Below, in pieces: positions 54,523 through 63,909 of a DNA stretch of 64,000 bases. Both the position numbers and the translations under genes were made by a program. The notes beneath the pieces were generated by a model. The model saw only the letters and a list, made by a program, of their open reading frames with translations. It was not told the DNA's origin and searched no databases. Origin of the DNA: Paraburkholderia tropica (GTDB lineage: Bacteria > Pseudomonadota > Gammaproteobacteria > Burkholderiales > Burkholderiaceae); NCBI RefSeq assembly GCF_914484835.1, contig NZ_CAJZAR010000072.1:1-64000 (forward strand), in the 5' to 3' direction. Positions within the stretch are counted from its first letter, which is position 1, and every line of letters starts with the position of its first letter.

Positions 54523-55782
54523 ATGCTGAGCCTCAAGCGCCACGCGAACCCCGACGTCACGCGCGCGTTCGCCAACATCGTCTGGCTCGGTCTCGAACGC
54601 GTCACGCAGATCGCCGTCGCCATCGCCATCAGCGGCGTGCTCGCCCGCTATTTCGGTCCCGACGTGTTTGGCAAATGGCAGTACGCCAATACGCTGCTGC
54701 TCGTGCTCTCGCCCATCACCTGGGTCTGCGGCGCCGAAATTCTCGTGCCGACAATCGTCAACAAACCGCGCGAGGAAGTCGGCACGGTGCTCGGCAGCGC
54801 GTTTGCGCTGCGCATCGGCGTCTCGGCGGCGGCGCTCGTCGTCACGTGGATCGGCATCGGGCTCGGCGCGACCGATCCGATGGTCGGCGCGATGCTCGCC
54901 GGGCTCGCCGTCACCATGCTGTTTCGCGAGCCCTTCGTCGGCGTGATCAACGCGTGGCTGCAGAGCATGACGTACAGCAAGCCACAGCTTATCGCGAGCA
55001 TGAGCACGGCGATCGTCAAGGCGCTGCTCGTGTTCCTGCTCGCGCGCGCCGCCTTCGCGCCCGCCACGTTCGGCTGGCTCTGGGCGCTCGAATCGGCGGC
55101 GATCGGCGCGGCGCTGGTGCTCTATTTCCGCAGGCGTCACGGCGGCAAGCTCGGCTGGCACGTCGACCGCGCACTCTTCAAGCATTTCGCGACGGCGGGC
55201 ACGGTGTTCTGGCTCGGCCTGATCTGCATGTATCTGTTCCTGAAGCTCGACCGGCTGATGCTCGAACGCACGATTTCGTTCGCCGATCTCGGCCGCTATT
55301 CGGCCGCGCAGCAGCTCAACGAAAACTGGATCACGCTCGCGCTGATGCTCTCGCAGACCATCGCGCCCGCCTTCGTCTACCGCGTGCAGCAAGCCGCGCA
55401 GCTGCGCCGCAACCTCGTGCGCCTGTTCGCGATGACGGGCGTCATCATGATCGCGGGCGCGCTGGTGCTCGACGCGCTCGCGGGCTTCATCATCCATCGC
55501 GTGTTCGGCCCGGATTACGCGGGCGCCGTGAATATTTTCCGCTGGGCCGTGTGGCTCTCGGTGCCCGCGGGCATCGAGGCGATCGGCAACCTCGTGGTAC
55601 TCAAATATCAGGCGAAGTTCGTGCTGCTCGCCAAGTGGCTGCTCGCGCTCGCGGTGGCGTTCGCCGTGAATCTCGTGGCGATTCCGCGCCTCGGCGCTTA
55701 CGGCGCGCTCGTCGGGCTCGCGTGCGGCTACCTCGCGGCGGCCTGCGTGAACTTCTATTACATCCGCTTCAAACTGTCCTGA
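54523..55782 (+). CDS. Wzx-like polysaccharide flippase
   Basis: A 419-residue membrane protein of the MOP/Wzx superfamily with about twelve helices, beginning NPDVTRAFANIVWLGLERVT and containing FGPDVFGKWQYANTLLLVL and DRLMLERTISFADLGRYSAA. It should move lipid-linked sugar units across the inner membrane. The ATG at 54523 is favoured; the frame opens further upstream without membrane character. The GT2 gene starts 23 bp after its stop, so both are probably co-transcribed. Confidence 0.88.
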   Translation: MLSLKRHANPDVTRAFANIVWLGLERVTQIAVAIAISGVLARYFGPDVFGKWQYANTLLLVLSPITWVCGAEILVPTIVNKPREEVGTVLGSAFALRIGVSAAALVVTWIGIGLGATDPMVGAMLAGLAVTMLFREPFVGVINAWLQSMTYSKPQLIASMSTAIVKALLVFLLARAAFAPATFGWLWALESAAIGAALVLYFRRRHGGKLGWHVDRALFKHFATAGTVFWLGLICMYLFLKLDRLMLERTISFADLGRYSAAQQLNENWITLALMLSQTIAPAFVYRVQQAAQLRRNLVRLFAMTGVIMIAGALVLDALAGFIIHRVFGPDYAGAVNIFRWAVWLSVPAGIEAIGNLVVLKYQAKFVLLAKWLLALAVAFAVNLVAIPRLGAYGALVGLACGYLAAACVNFYYIRFKLS

Positions 55783-55805
55783 ACCTCGCTTCCGAAGCCC
55801 GCCTC

Positions 55806-56636
55806 ATGACGCAATCCCCCGCCGCCGCGCGCGCACGCACCGGCGCTCTCGCCGATGTCGCCGTGCTGATGCCCGCCTACAACGGTCAGGCCGATGTCGA
55901 CCGCACGCTCGCCTCGTTCGAGGAAGACGCACCGATCTATGCGCTCGTCATCGACGACGGCAGCACGCCGCCCATCGTCGCGCCGAACGTGCCCGGCATG
56001 GAGATCGAAGTATTTCGCATGCCAAAAAACGGCGGTATCGAACGTGCCTTGCAGGCGGGCGTCGAGGCGCTGGCCGCGCGCGGCTTTCGCTATGCGGCGC
56101 GCATCGACGCGGGCGATCTGGCCGCGCCGCAGCGACTCGCGAAACAGCGCGCGCGCATGGAAGCCGAGCCCAGGCTCGCCGCGCTCGGCACGTGGACGCA
56201 GGTCGTGAACCGCGCGGGCGAGCCGCTTTTCATGCTGCGCCCGCCCGCCGACGCGCGTGCGCTGCGCCGCACGCGCATGCTGCGTTCGCCGCTCGTGCAT
56301 CCTTCGGTGATGCTGCGCATCGACGCGGTGCTCGCCGTGGGCAACTATCGCGTGCAATATCCGGCCGCCGAGGATCTCGATCTGTTCCTGCGTCTGATGG
56401 AGCGCTACGACTGCGCGAATCTGCCCGAGCTCGGGCTCTATTACGAGCTCAACGAAGGTGGCATCAGCGCGACCAAACGGCGTCGGCAGATCGTGTCGAC
56501 CTTGCGTTTGCAGGCGCGCTATCTGAACGTGCTGAACTGGCGCGACTGGGCCGGGCTCGCCAAAAATACGCTGCATCTCGTCACGCCTTACAGACTGCTT
56601 TATCTGCTGAAGACGCGCCTCGTCGGCAAGCGATAA
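55806..56636 (+). CDS. Glycosyltransferase family 2
   Basis: A 276-residue GT-A fold enzyme. VAVLMPAYNGQADVDRTLAS opens the nucleotide-sugar site, YALVIDDGSTPP follows, and ARIDAGDLAAPQRLAKQ stands where the metal-binding Asp-x-Asp is expected (here DAGD). HPSVMLR and PAAEDLDLFLRL are the acceptor-side motifs. Sugar donor and acceptor are unknown. It lies between two flippases, consistent with a role in building an O-unit or exopolysaccharide repeat. Confidence 0.9.
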   Translation: MTQSPAAARARTGALADVAVLMPAYNGQADVDRTLASFEEDAPIYALVIDDGSTPPIVAPNVPGMEIEVFRMPKNGGIERALQAGVEALAARGFRYAARIDAGDLAAPQRLAKQRARMEAEPRLAALGTWTQVVNRAGEPLFMLRPPADARALRRTRMLRSPLVHPSVMLRIDAVLAVGNYRVQYPAAEDLDLFLRLMERYDCANLPELGLYYELNEGGISATKRRRQIVSTLRLQARYLNVLNWRDWAGLAKNTLHLVTPYRLLYLLKTRLVGKR

Positions 56637-56881
56637 CGTCGGCGTCAAGGTCCGGGCCAACGCAAAAAGTCCCTCGCGGCGGTGTGCGCCGACGCACAAA
56701 CGTTCGTCCGCCCCTCGTCCAGAATAGGCCGTTCGCATTCGGACGTTATCGGACGACGCATCAAGCGTCTGTGCAGCGGCGCAGTCATAGCGCCGCGCAG
56801 GTCCGTGCGCGTTACGAGTCCGTCACGGCGCGCTTGAGCGCAGCCAAAGTGGCGCACCGAATGCACGCACCGGACCACACC

Positions 56882-58345
56882 ATGACCGCCAAGCCCAGTC
56901 TGAAACGCAGTGCCCTGTTCAACCTGATCGGCAGTCTTCTGCCCATGATCATTGCGTTGGCAACCACCCCGCTCTATCTGCACGACATCGGCGCGGCGCG
57001 TTACGGCGTCCTCGCGATCGTCTGGATGATTCAGGGCTATTTCGGCTTTCTCGACATGGGGCTGTCGTCGGCGACGGCCAATCGCATCGCCCAGCTCGCC
57101 GACGCCACGCATCAGGAGCGCGAATCCGTGCTGTGGACGGCGCTGATTCTCAACGTCGCGCTCGGCGTGGCGAGCGGCGCGGTGCTGTTCGTGGCGATGC
57201 GTCTGCTGCTGCCGTACTTCAATCTCGGCGAGGCGCTGCGGGCCGAATTGCAGCCCGCGCTGCCTTTCATCGCGTGCCTGATGCCGCTCGCGAACCTGAT
57301 CGGCGTGCTCAGCGGCTCCCTCTCCGCGCGCGAGCGCTTCGGCATTCTCACGCTGGTGCAGATTCCGGTCACGCTGATGTATCAGCTCACGCCGCTGATC
57401 GTCGCGTACGTGATGGGTCCGCGCCTGAACTACATCGTGTACGGCACGCTCGGCGCCGGAATCGGCACGCTGTGCCTCTATGCGTGCGTGGTGTGGCGCG
57501 TCTTTCCGCTGCGCTTCGCCGCCGGTCCGCGCCGCGCACTGATTCCTAAACTGTTTTCGTTCGGCGCGTGGATGAGTGTGCAGAACCTGACCTCCGCGCT
57601 CCACGAAACCGCCGACCGCATCATGATCGGCCACATGCTCGGGCCGCAGGCCGTCGCGTACTATCAGGTGCCGTTCAACCTCGCCGTGCGCGTGCGCTTC
57701 CTGCCGAACGTGATCGCGCGCACGCTGTTTCCGCGCCTCTCGTCGCTCGAAATCACCAGCGCCACCGCGCTTTCGGCGACCACGCTGCGCGGCTTCCTGG
57801 CCGCGCTCACGCCGATGATCGTGTTCGGCATGTTCCTCATGCAGCCGTTTCTTGCGCTGTGGGTCGGGCAGGATTTCGCCGCGCGCTCGGACTCGGTCGG
57901 CGAAACGATTCTCGTGGGCGCATGGTTCAACTGTCTCGCGCTGATCGCGGGCTGCCATTTGCAGGCGACGGGCCGGCCCGGCATCGTCGCGCGTCTGCTG
58001 ATCTACGAACTCGCGCCGTTCTTCGCGTTCCTCTGGTGGGCGATGAACCACTTCGGTGTGCTCGGCGCCGCGCTCGCCTGGAGCGCGCGCTGCGTGATCG
58101 ACGGCTTCCTGCTCTATCGCGCCGCGCGGCTCGAAATCCGGCCGCTGCGCATGCTGATCGCGCCGACGACGATCATCGGCACCGCGTATGTGAGCACGCT
58201 GGTGCTGACGCCGCTGAGCGTGCCGTCCATCGCGATGTGGATCGGCTCGACCGGCGCGGCGCTCGCATGGAGCGCACGTGCGCAGCCGTCGCTGTTCACG
58301 CGCACGCTCGGCCTCTTCGCATCGATGCGAAGCCGCTGGGCGTGA
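56882..58345 (+). CDS. Second Wzx-like polysaccharide flippase
   Basis: A 487-residue membrane protein with about twelve to fourteen helices, starting LKRSALFNLIGSLLPMIIAL with LHDIGAARYGVLAIVWMIQG and later HETADRIMIGHMLGPQAVAY. Same superfamily as the flippase at 54.5 kb but only distantly similar to it. It is separated from the GT2 gene by a 245-bp stretch with no gene seen. Two flippases so close suggest two export routes or a recent addition. Confidence 0.86.
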   Translation: MTAKPSLKRSALFNLIGSLLPMIIALATTPLYLHDIGAARYGVLAIVWMIQGYFGFLDMGLSSATANRIAQLADATHQERESVLWTALILNVALGVASGAVLFVAMRLLLPYFNLGEALRAELQPALPFIACLMPLANLIGVLSGSLSARERFGILTLVQIPVTLMYQLTPLIVAYVMGPRLNYIVYGTLGAGIGTLCLYACVVWRVFPLRFAAGPRRALIPKLFSFGAWMSVQNLTSALHETADRIMIGHMLGPQAVAYYQVPFNLAVRVRFLPNVIARTLFPRLSSLEITSATALSATTLRGFLAALTPMIVFGMFLMQPFLALWVGQDFAARSDSVGETILVGAWFNCLALIAGCHLQATGRPGIVARLLIYELAPFFAFLWWAMNHFGVLGAALAWSARCVIDGFLLYRAARLEIRPLRMLIAPTTIIGTAYVSTLVLTPLSVPSIAMWIGSTGAALAWSARAQPSLFTRTLGLFASMRSRWA

Positions 58346-58413
58346 GCGCGCGCAGTGAAGATGACAATCAAACGCGTGGCCTGAACGGCCCACAAAAACA
58401 AGCGCGATAAAAA

Positions 58414-58444
58414 AGCGCGATGCGGTGACATCCCGCATCGCGCT
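58414..58444 (-). terminator. Intrinsic terminator of the GT25 gene
   Basis: Stem AGCGCGATGCGG / CCGCATCGCGCT with a seven-base loop; on the minus strand the stem runs into TTTTTT. It separates the converging flippase and GT25 genes. Confidence 0.88.
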
Positions 58445-58472
58445 CGTCGAATGCCACGGCATCCGCGTTGGT

Positions 58473-59264
58473 TTATTCGCCTGGCAGACTGTCGGCGTCG
58501 ATCGCGCGAAGCTGATTGGCGATTTTCTTTTTCGCGCGCAGCGTGAGGTCGATTTCGCGCCAGATCTGCCGCGCGAGGCCCGGACGCTTCGGACGCGTCA
58601 CCATCGTCGTTCGCTCGTTCTGGATGCTCGACAGGCTCAGGTCGGTCGGATGTTTGACGACACTGGAAAAATAAAAATTGCCGATCTGAACGTTATTGCG
58701 GACGTGCGTGAAATCGTCGATGACGAAGATATCGCGCTCCATCAAACTCAGGACTTCCTTCGCGAACGACGCGGAAATCACATAGCCGACCGTGCGATAG
58801 AGATGGCCGAGATCGCCGTCGTGAACCTTGAAAACCGGCGGAATCTCGCAGCAGATGGTGCCGCCCACGCGCTCGAAACTGCGCAGCAGGCCGTCCATGC
58901 CGCCCAGATGCAGATAGCCGTCGAAGCGGCCCATCTTCTCCATGATCTGACGAATGCTCGCGCCGGCATCGGCGTCGAGAATCACGTCGTCTTCGAGAAT
59001 CAGCGCGTGCGTTTCGCCCGAGTTCAGCAGCGCCTCATAGGCTTTTTTATGGCTCAGCGCGCAGCCCAGTTCCGAGGGCGTGATGAGCCGGTTTCTGAAG
59101 CTCAGATAGTGCTGGATCGCCGAAAAATATTCCTTCGCATTGAGCTCGGGACCGTAGACCGCATCGATCACGCTCACCTTGAAGCGCTCGTTTTCGAGCA
59201 TCGACGCCAGCTTCCGGTTGCCTTCCGACTGACTGCCTTTTAACGAAATAACGAACACCTGCAT
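58473..59264 (-). CDS. Glycosyltransferase family 25 (LPS glycosyltransferase)
   Basis: A 263-residue protein starting MQVFVISLKGSQSEGNRKL with LTPSELGCALSHKKAYEALL-type family core (ITPSELGCALSHKKAYEALL) and the metal-binding HALILEDDVILDAD. GT25 enzymes typically add galactose or similar sugars to lipooligosaccharide. GGGAGCG precedes the ATG at 59264; the frame continues upstream over non-family sequence. It stands apart from its neighbours on the minus strand. Confidence 0.9.
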   Translation of the reverse strand: MQVFVISLKGSQSEGNRKLASMLENERFKVSVIDAVYGPELNAKEYFSAIQHYLSFRNRLITPSELGCALSHKKAYEALLNSGETHALILEDDVILDADAGASIRQIMEKMGRFDGYLHLGGMDGLLRSFERVGGTICCEIPPVFKVHDGDLGHLYRTVGYVISASFAKEVLSLMERDIFVIDDFTHVRNNVQIGNFYFSSVVKHPTDLSLSSIQNERTTMVTRPKRPGLARQIWREIDLTLRAKKKIANQLRAIDADSLPGE

Positions 59265-59415
59265 TGGTCGCTCCCTGGATGCAAGACCGTTCCGCATGAA
59301 CACGCGTGGACACGGAATTTTTACAGTTTGCAGGGATAACTCCAATGAAAAGGGCGCGGCGGATGCGGGGTTTACCTCATAACGCATTGCACAAGACGCC
59401 CGCAATCGGGGCGCG

Positions 59416-60159
59416 CTAGAGCCAGCCGAGCAGCGTCGGCAGCAACACCGGCACGACGAACGCGGTGAACACCCCATTGAGCCCCATACCCAGGCCCGCG
59501 AACGCGCCCATTTCCTCGCTGACCTGAAACGCGCGCGCGGTGCCGATGCCGTGCGACGCCACGCCGATCGCGAAGCCGCGCACCTCGGTCTCGCGCACGC
59601 GCAGCAGGTTGAGGATCCAGCGCGCCGTCACGGCGCCGAACACGCCCGTCGAAATCACGAGCACGGCCGTAAGCGAGGGAATGCCGCCGACCTTGTCGGC
59701 GACCGCCATCGCGATGGGCGTGGTCGCCGACTTGGGCGCGATCGACGCGAGCGTCTGATGCGTCGCGCCGAACAGCTTCGCGACACCGACCGCCGAGACG
59801 ATCGCCGTCAGCGAACCCGCAACGAGACCGCCGAGCAGCGGCAACGCCGTGCGCCGCAGCTTGCCCCATTGCCGATAGAGCGGCAGCGCGAGCGCGACCG
59901 TCGCGGGCCCGAGCAGGAAATGCACGAACTGCGCGCCTTCGAAATAGGTGCGATACGGCGTATCGGTGATCTTGAGCGCCACGACGACGATCGCCACCGC
60001 GATCAGCACCGGATTGGCGAGCGGATTGTGCTTCGCGCGCGCGTAGACGTTCAGCGCGATCAGATACGCGACCAGCGTCAGCGTGAGGCCAAGCAGCGGC
60101 GAGGCGGCGAGGTAGACCCAGATGGCGTCGAGTTTCGCGATCGGCAAAGACGTATTCAT
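59416..60159 (-). CDS. lrgB: LrgB family membrane protein
   Basis: A 247-residue protein with about seven helices and the LrgB core FLLGPATVALALPLYRQW, SATTPIAMAVADKVGGIPSL and GVASHGIGTARAFQ. LrgA/LrgB (CidA/CidB) pairs influence murein hydrolase export and have been linked to transport of small metabolites such as pyruvate or glycolate. Its start overlaps the lrgA stop by four bases, so both form one operon. Confidence 0.92.
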   Translation of the reverse strand: MNTSLPIAKLDAIWVYLAASPLLGLTLTLVAYLIALNVYARAKHNPLANPVLIAVAIVVVALKITDTPYRTYFEGAQFVHFLLGPATVALALPLYRQWGKLRRTALPLLGGLVAGSLTAIVSAVGVAKLFGATHQTLASIAPKSATTPIAMAVADKVGGIPSLTAVLVISTGVFGAVTARWILNLLRVRETEVRGFAIGVASHGIGTARAFQVSEEMGAFAGLGMGLNGVFTAFVVPVLLPTLLGWL

Positions 60160-60551
60160 GCTGCGCGCTCCCCGCCGCTATCGCCGCCCCTATCGCCGCC
60201 CATCGCGCCGCGACGCTGACGGCGCAGCAGCGCGCGCGTGACGAGCGCGGTCACGGCGATGCCGAGCGTCGTGCTCACGACGAGGCTCGCGATCACCGCG
60301 AACGCCTCGCCGCGCACGGCCTGCGCCGACACCATGATGCCGACGCCCGCCGGAATGAACAGCAGCGAAAGATGGCGCAACAGTTCGAGCGCGGTGGGCT
60401 CGATGGCTTCGGCGGCGGCGGGCCGCATCATCGCGAAAGCGAACAGCAGCAGCATGCCGATCACGGGACCGGGCACGGGCAGCGAGAACACGTAGGAAAC
60501 GCTCTCGCCGAGACACTGGAAGATCAGGAGGGCGGCAAGGGAACGGAGCAT
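60156..60551 (-). CDS. lrgA: LrgA/CidA family membrane protein
   Basis: A 131-residue protein with four helices and the CidA/LrgA pattern LLIFQCLGESVSYVFSLPVP, GPVIGMLLLFAFAM and LSLLFIPAGVGIMV. Holin-like partner of LrgB. The ATG at 60551 (MLRSLAALLIF) is favoured; the frame runs upstream through arginine/tryptophan-rich sequence that is the tandem repeat read in translation. The last 18 residues are a polar Arg/Gly tail. Confidence 0.88.
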   Translation of the reverse strand: MLRSLAALLIFQCLGESVSYVFSLPVPGPVIGMLLLFAFAMMRPAAAEAIEPTALELLRHLSLLFIPAGVGIMVSAQAVRGEAFAVIASLVVSTTLGIAVTALVTRALLRRQRRGAMGGDRGGDSGGERAA

Positions 60552-60700
60552 GGCGGAAGAGATCGGCGCGGTTGTCTGCGCAGTTGTCTGAATGGTTTGA
60601 ATGGGTCTGGACCCGGCAAGGTCCGGCGCGCGGTGCAAGGCCGTGCGGCGCCCGCGCGCTGGCCTGGAGTGTAGCCCACGCGTTCGCGGCCTGCATCCTC

Positions 60701-60785
60701 GCGCCCATCGCGCCCATCGCGCCCGTCGCGCCCGTCGCACCCATCGCACCCATCGCACCCATCGCACCTATTGCGCCCGTCGCGT
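60701..60785. repeat. Nine-base tandem repeat upstream of lrgA and the GT4 gene
   Basis: About nine units of GCGCCCATC and close variants (GCGCCCGTC, GCACCCATC, GCACCTATT) run without gaps from 60701, with a tenth partial unit. It lies in the divergent gap between lrgA and the GT4 gene (60552-60909), which has no other gene; TAAAAT at 60841-60846 may be the GT4 promoter -10 box. The copy number could vary between strains. Confidence 0.85.
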
Positions 60786-60909
60786 CCTTGATGTCGCTGC
60801 GACACACCCGCCGCGAGCCGGTGACGCCCACCGCCTCGGCTAAAATGTGGCCCCTTGCCGGGCGAGCGCCCGGCCCTCCCTCATCGACGCACTCGACGAT
60901 CCGGCCTTC

Positions 60910-62082
60910 GTGAATTCCTCCGCTGCTCCCGCCGCCCAATCCTCGCCCGCCCGCCGCCTGCCACTGCATGTGGCGCTCGTCTGCAACACCGCCTGGGCGA
61001 TCTACACCTATCGCCGCGGCCTGCTGCGCGCGCTCAACGAAGCCGGCGCGCAGGTCACGGTGATCGCGCCGCGCGACCGCACCTTCGAACCGCTCGAAGC
61101 GATGGGCTGCCGCTGCGTCGACCTGCCCGTGGCCTCGAAAGGCACGAATCCGCTCGACGATCTGCGCACCCTGCTCGCACTGCGCCGCCACTACCGCGCG
61201 CTCCAGCCCGACGTCGTGTTCCACTACACGATCAAGCCGAACATCTACGGCTCGGTGGCGGCGTGGCTCGCGCGCGTGCCGTCGGTGGCGGTCACCACGG
61301 GGCTCGGCTACGTCTTCATCCAGAAAAGCCGCGCCGCGCAGGTCGCGAAGCGGCTCTATCGCTTCGCGTTCCGCTTTCCGCGCGAAGTCTGGTTCCTCAA
61401 TCGCGACGACGAAACCGCCTTCCGCGAGCAGAATCTGCTCGTCCATCCCGAGCGAGCGCGCCTGCTGCACGGCGAAGGCGTCGATCTCGACGATTTCGCG
61501 TTCACGCCGCTGCCCGAGCGCGGCGAGTTTTCGTTCGTGCTGATCGGCCGCCTGCTCTGGGACAAGGGCGTGGGCGAATACGTCGAGGCCGCGCGCTCGC
61601 TGCGCGCGCGCTATCCGCAGGCGCGCTTTTGCCTGCTGGGGCCGGTCGGCGTCGACAACCCGAGCGCGATCACGCGCGACGAAGTGGCAGCATGGGAACG
61701 CGAAGGCGTGATCACGTATCTGGGCGAAACCGCCGACGTCCGACCCTATATCGCCGACGCCGATTGCGTGGTCCTGCCCTCCTATCGCGAAGGCGTGCCG
61801 CGCACGCTGATGGAAGCGAGCGCGATGGGCCGTCCGATCGTGGCGACCGACGTGCCCGGCTGCCGCGAAGTGGTCGCCGACGGCGAAAACGGCCTGCTCT
61901 GCGCGGCGCGCGACGCGGCTTCGCTTGCGCAGGCGATGGCGCGCGTGCTCGATATGTCCCCATCGGAGCGAAAAAAAATGGCCGAGTGCGGACGGAAAAA
62001 AATTGCGAAAGAATTCGACGAACGCGTTGTGGTACAACGCTACCGGGAATTGATCCGGGAGTTGACCGGATTGACGTTTTGA
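60910..62082 (+). CDS. Glycosyltransferase family 4
   Basis: A 390-residue GT-B fold enzyme with VALVCNTAWAIYTYRRGLLR at the start, VFHYTIKPNIYGSVAAWLAR, FVLIGRLLWDKGVGEYVEAA and the donor-site motif SYREGVPRTLMEASAMGRPI. Similar proteins add GalNAc, FucNAc or related sugars to undecaprenyl-linked carriers. Start uncertain: GTG at 60910 is chosen because the frame's other GTG (60847) overlaps a likely -10 box. galE follows 28 bp later in the same operon. Confidence 0.88.
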   Translation: MNSSAAPAAQSSPARRLPLHVALVCNTAWAIYTYRRGLLRALNEAGAQVTVIAPRDRTFEPLEAMGCRCVDLPVASKGTNPLDDLRTLLALRRHYRALQPDVVFHYTIKPNIYGSVAAWLARVPSVAVTTGLGYVFIQKSRAAQVAKRLYRFAFRFPREVWFLNRDDETAFREQNLLVHPERARLLHGEGVDLDDFAFTPLPERGEFSFVLIGRLLWDKGVGEYVEAARSLRARYPQARFCLLGPVGVDNPSAITRDEVAAWEREGVITYLGETADVRPYIADADCVVLPSYREGVPRTLMEASAMGRPIVATDVPGCREVVADGENGLLCAARDAASLAQAMARVLDMSPSERKKMAECGRKKIAKEFDERVVVQRYRELIRELTGLTF

Positions 62083-62110
62083 ACGCATTCAGACGATACG
62101 GAACCAGAGC

Positions 62111-63142
62111 ATGGCAGCGACGAACTCAAAAGGCACGATCCTCGTCACGGGCGGCGCGGGCTTTATCGGCTCGCACACTTGCGTCGAACTGCTCAATGGC
62201 GGCTACGACGTAGTCGCCGTCGACAATCTCGTCAACAGCCGCCCGGAGTCGCTCAAGCGCGTCTCGCAGATCACCGGCAAGCCGGTCGCCTTCTACGAGG
62301 CCGACGTGCGCGACGCGCAGGCGCTGGAGCGCATCTTCAAGGCGCATCCGATCACGGGCGTGATCCACTTCGCCGCGCTCAAGGCCGTGGGCGAGTCGGT
62401 CGCGAAGCCGATCGAGTACTACCGCAACAACCTCGACGGGCTGCTCGTGGTACTCGACGTGATGCGCCAGCACGGCGTGAAGGAGTTCGTGTTCAGCTCG
62501 TCGGCGACCGTGTACGGCGTGCCGGAGCGCTCGCCCATCGACGAGACCTTCCCGCTCTCGGCGACCAATCCGTATGGCCAGTCCAAGCTGATCGCCGAGC
62601 AGATCCTGCGCGACGTGGCGATTTCCGATCCGTCGTGGCGTATTGCCGTGCTGCGCTATTTCAATCCGGTGGGCGCGCATGAGAGCGGCCTGATCGGCGA
62701 AGATCCGGCCGGAGTTCCGAATAACCTGATGCCGTATGTCGCGCAGGTGGCGGTCGGCAAGCTGGAGCGGCTGCGCGTGTTCGGCGGCGATTACCCGACG
62801 CCGGATGGCACGGGCGTGCGCGATTACATTCACGTGGTGGATCTGGCGCAGGGGCATTTGAAGGCGCTCGATGCGCTGGCCGCGCGTGGCGAGGGATTTG
62901 TCGTCAATCTCGGTACCGGCCAGGGTTACAGCGTGCTGGATGTGGTGAAGGCGTTCGAGAAGGCGTCGGGCCGACCGGTGCCGTACGAGATCGTGGCGCG
63001 CCGCCCCGGCGATATCGCCGAGTGCTATGCGAACCCGGCGACAGCGGAGAAACTGATCGGCTGGAAAGCGCAATTCGGCATCGAGCGCATGTGTGTGGAC
63101 CATTGGCGCTGGCAGGAAAATAATCCGCGCGGGTTTGAGTAA
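62111..63142 (+). CDS. galE: UDP-glucose 4-epimerase
   Basis: A 343-residue short-chain dehydrogenase-like enzyme with NAD-binding GGAGFIG (residues 14-20), HFAALKAVGES and the catalytic Tyr155-x3-Lys159 (NPYGQSKL), plus SSSATVYG. It interconverts UDP-glucose and UDP-galactose (or the N-acetyl forms) and feeds the neighbouring glycosyltransferases. An imperfect stem GGGACGGG / CCCGTCCC lies 12 bp past the stop, without a T-run. Confidence 0.95.
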   Translation: MAATNSKGTILVTGGAGFIGSHTCVELLNGGYDVVAVDNLVNSRPESLKRVSQITGKPVAFYEADVRDAQALERIFKAHPITGVIHFAALKAVGESVAKPIEYYRNNLDGLLVVLDVMRQHGVKEFVFSSSATVYGVPERSPIDETFPLSATNPYGQSKLIAEQILRDVAISDPSWRIAVLRYFNPVGAHESGLIGEDPAGVPNNLMPYVAQVAVGKLERLRVFGGDYPTPDGTGVRDYIHVVDLAQGHLKALDALAARGEGFVVNLGTGQGYSVLDVVKAFEKASGRPVPYEIVARRPGDIAECYANPATAEKLIGWKAQFGIERMCVDHWRWQENNPRGFE

Positions 63143-63318
63143 GCAATCAATAAGGGACGGGCCTGAAAGCCCCGTCCCATCTCACTCTGGGCCGATGCCG
63201 CCACGGTTGCGGTGCGGCAGAATTATTGCGCTGTATTACGTCGACGTTACAACACCGAATTTAAAGCTAAAATACCCAATCAATTAAACCGACTCTTACT
63301 TGATTGGGGCGCAAATAG

Positions 63319-63879
63319 GTGGAAACAGCAACATCGACGGGGGCCGTCGTCTGGCTGACCGGCATGTCCGGCGCAGGCAAGTCGACCATTGCACAAGCGC
63401 TAGTCAAACGACTGCAAATGCTGGCAATTCGCTCCACCGTGCTCGACGGCGACGTGTTGCGCACCGGCCTCAATGGCGACCTGGGCTTCAGCGAAGCCGA
63501 CCGCACCGAAAACCTCCGCCGCGTCGCTCACGTCGCGGCGCTGTTTTGTCAGGAAGGTTTTGTCGCCATCACCGCGACCATCTCGCCGGAGCCGGAGCAC
63601 CGCGACAACGCGCGGCGTATCGTCGGTGCGGAGTCGTTCGTGGAAGTCTTCGTCGATACGCCGTTCGAAGTCTGCGAGGAGCGCGATCCCAAGGGTCTGT
63701 ACAAGCGCGCGCGCCGCGGCGAGATTCCGCAATTCACCGGCATCGGCTCGCCGTATCACGCCCCGGATCGCCCCGACCTCACCGTGCGCACGCAAGGCAA
63801 CTCGGTCGAACATTGCGTCGACAACATCGTCGAGCATCTTGCGCGCAAGCATCATATCGGCGCGGGCATCATCGGCTAG
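63319..63879 (+). CDS. cysC: Adenylyl-sulfate (APS) kinase
   Basis: A 186-residue kinase with P-loop GMSGAGKS (residues 15-22), LDGDVLRTGLNGDLGFSEAD and YKRARRGEIPQFTGI. It phosphorylates APS to PAPS, the sulfate donor for sulfotransferases. It has a GTG start with GGGGCG upstream and an AT-rich leader (63200-63318). It is far from cysDN and sits with glycosyltransferase and galE genes; since CysH here looks like an APS reductase, a role in sulfating a polysaccharide or lipid is plausible. Confidence 0.94.
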   Translation: METATSTGAVVWLTGMSGAGKSTIAQALVKRLQMLAIRSTVLDGDVLRTGLNGDLGFSEADRTENLRRVAHVAALFCQEGFVAITATISPEPEHRDNARRIVGAESFVEVFVDTPFEVCEERDPKGLYKRARRGEIPQFTGIGSPYHAPDRPDLTVRTQGNSVEHCVDNIVEHLARKHHIGAGIIG

Positions 63880-63909
63880 CAGCGCGCAGCGAAGTCCGCC
63901 CCGAAGCAA

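Noticed and set aside
60701..60785. CRISPR array
   Set aside because: Units are nine bases and contiguous, with no spacers.
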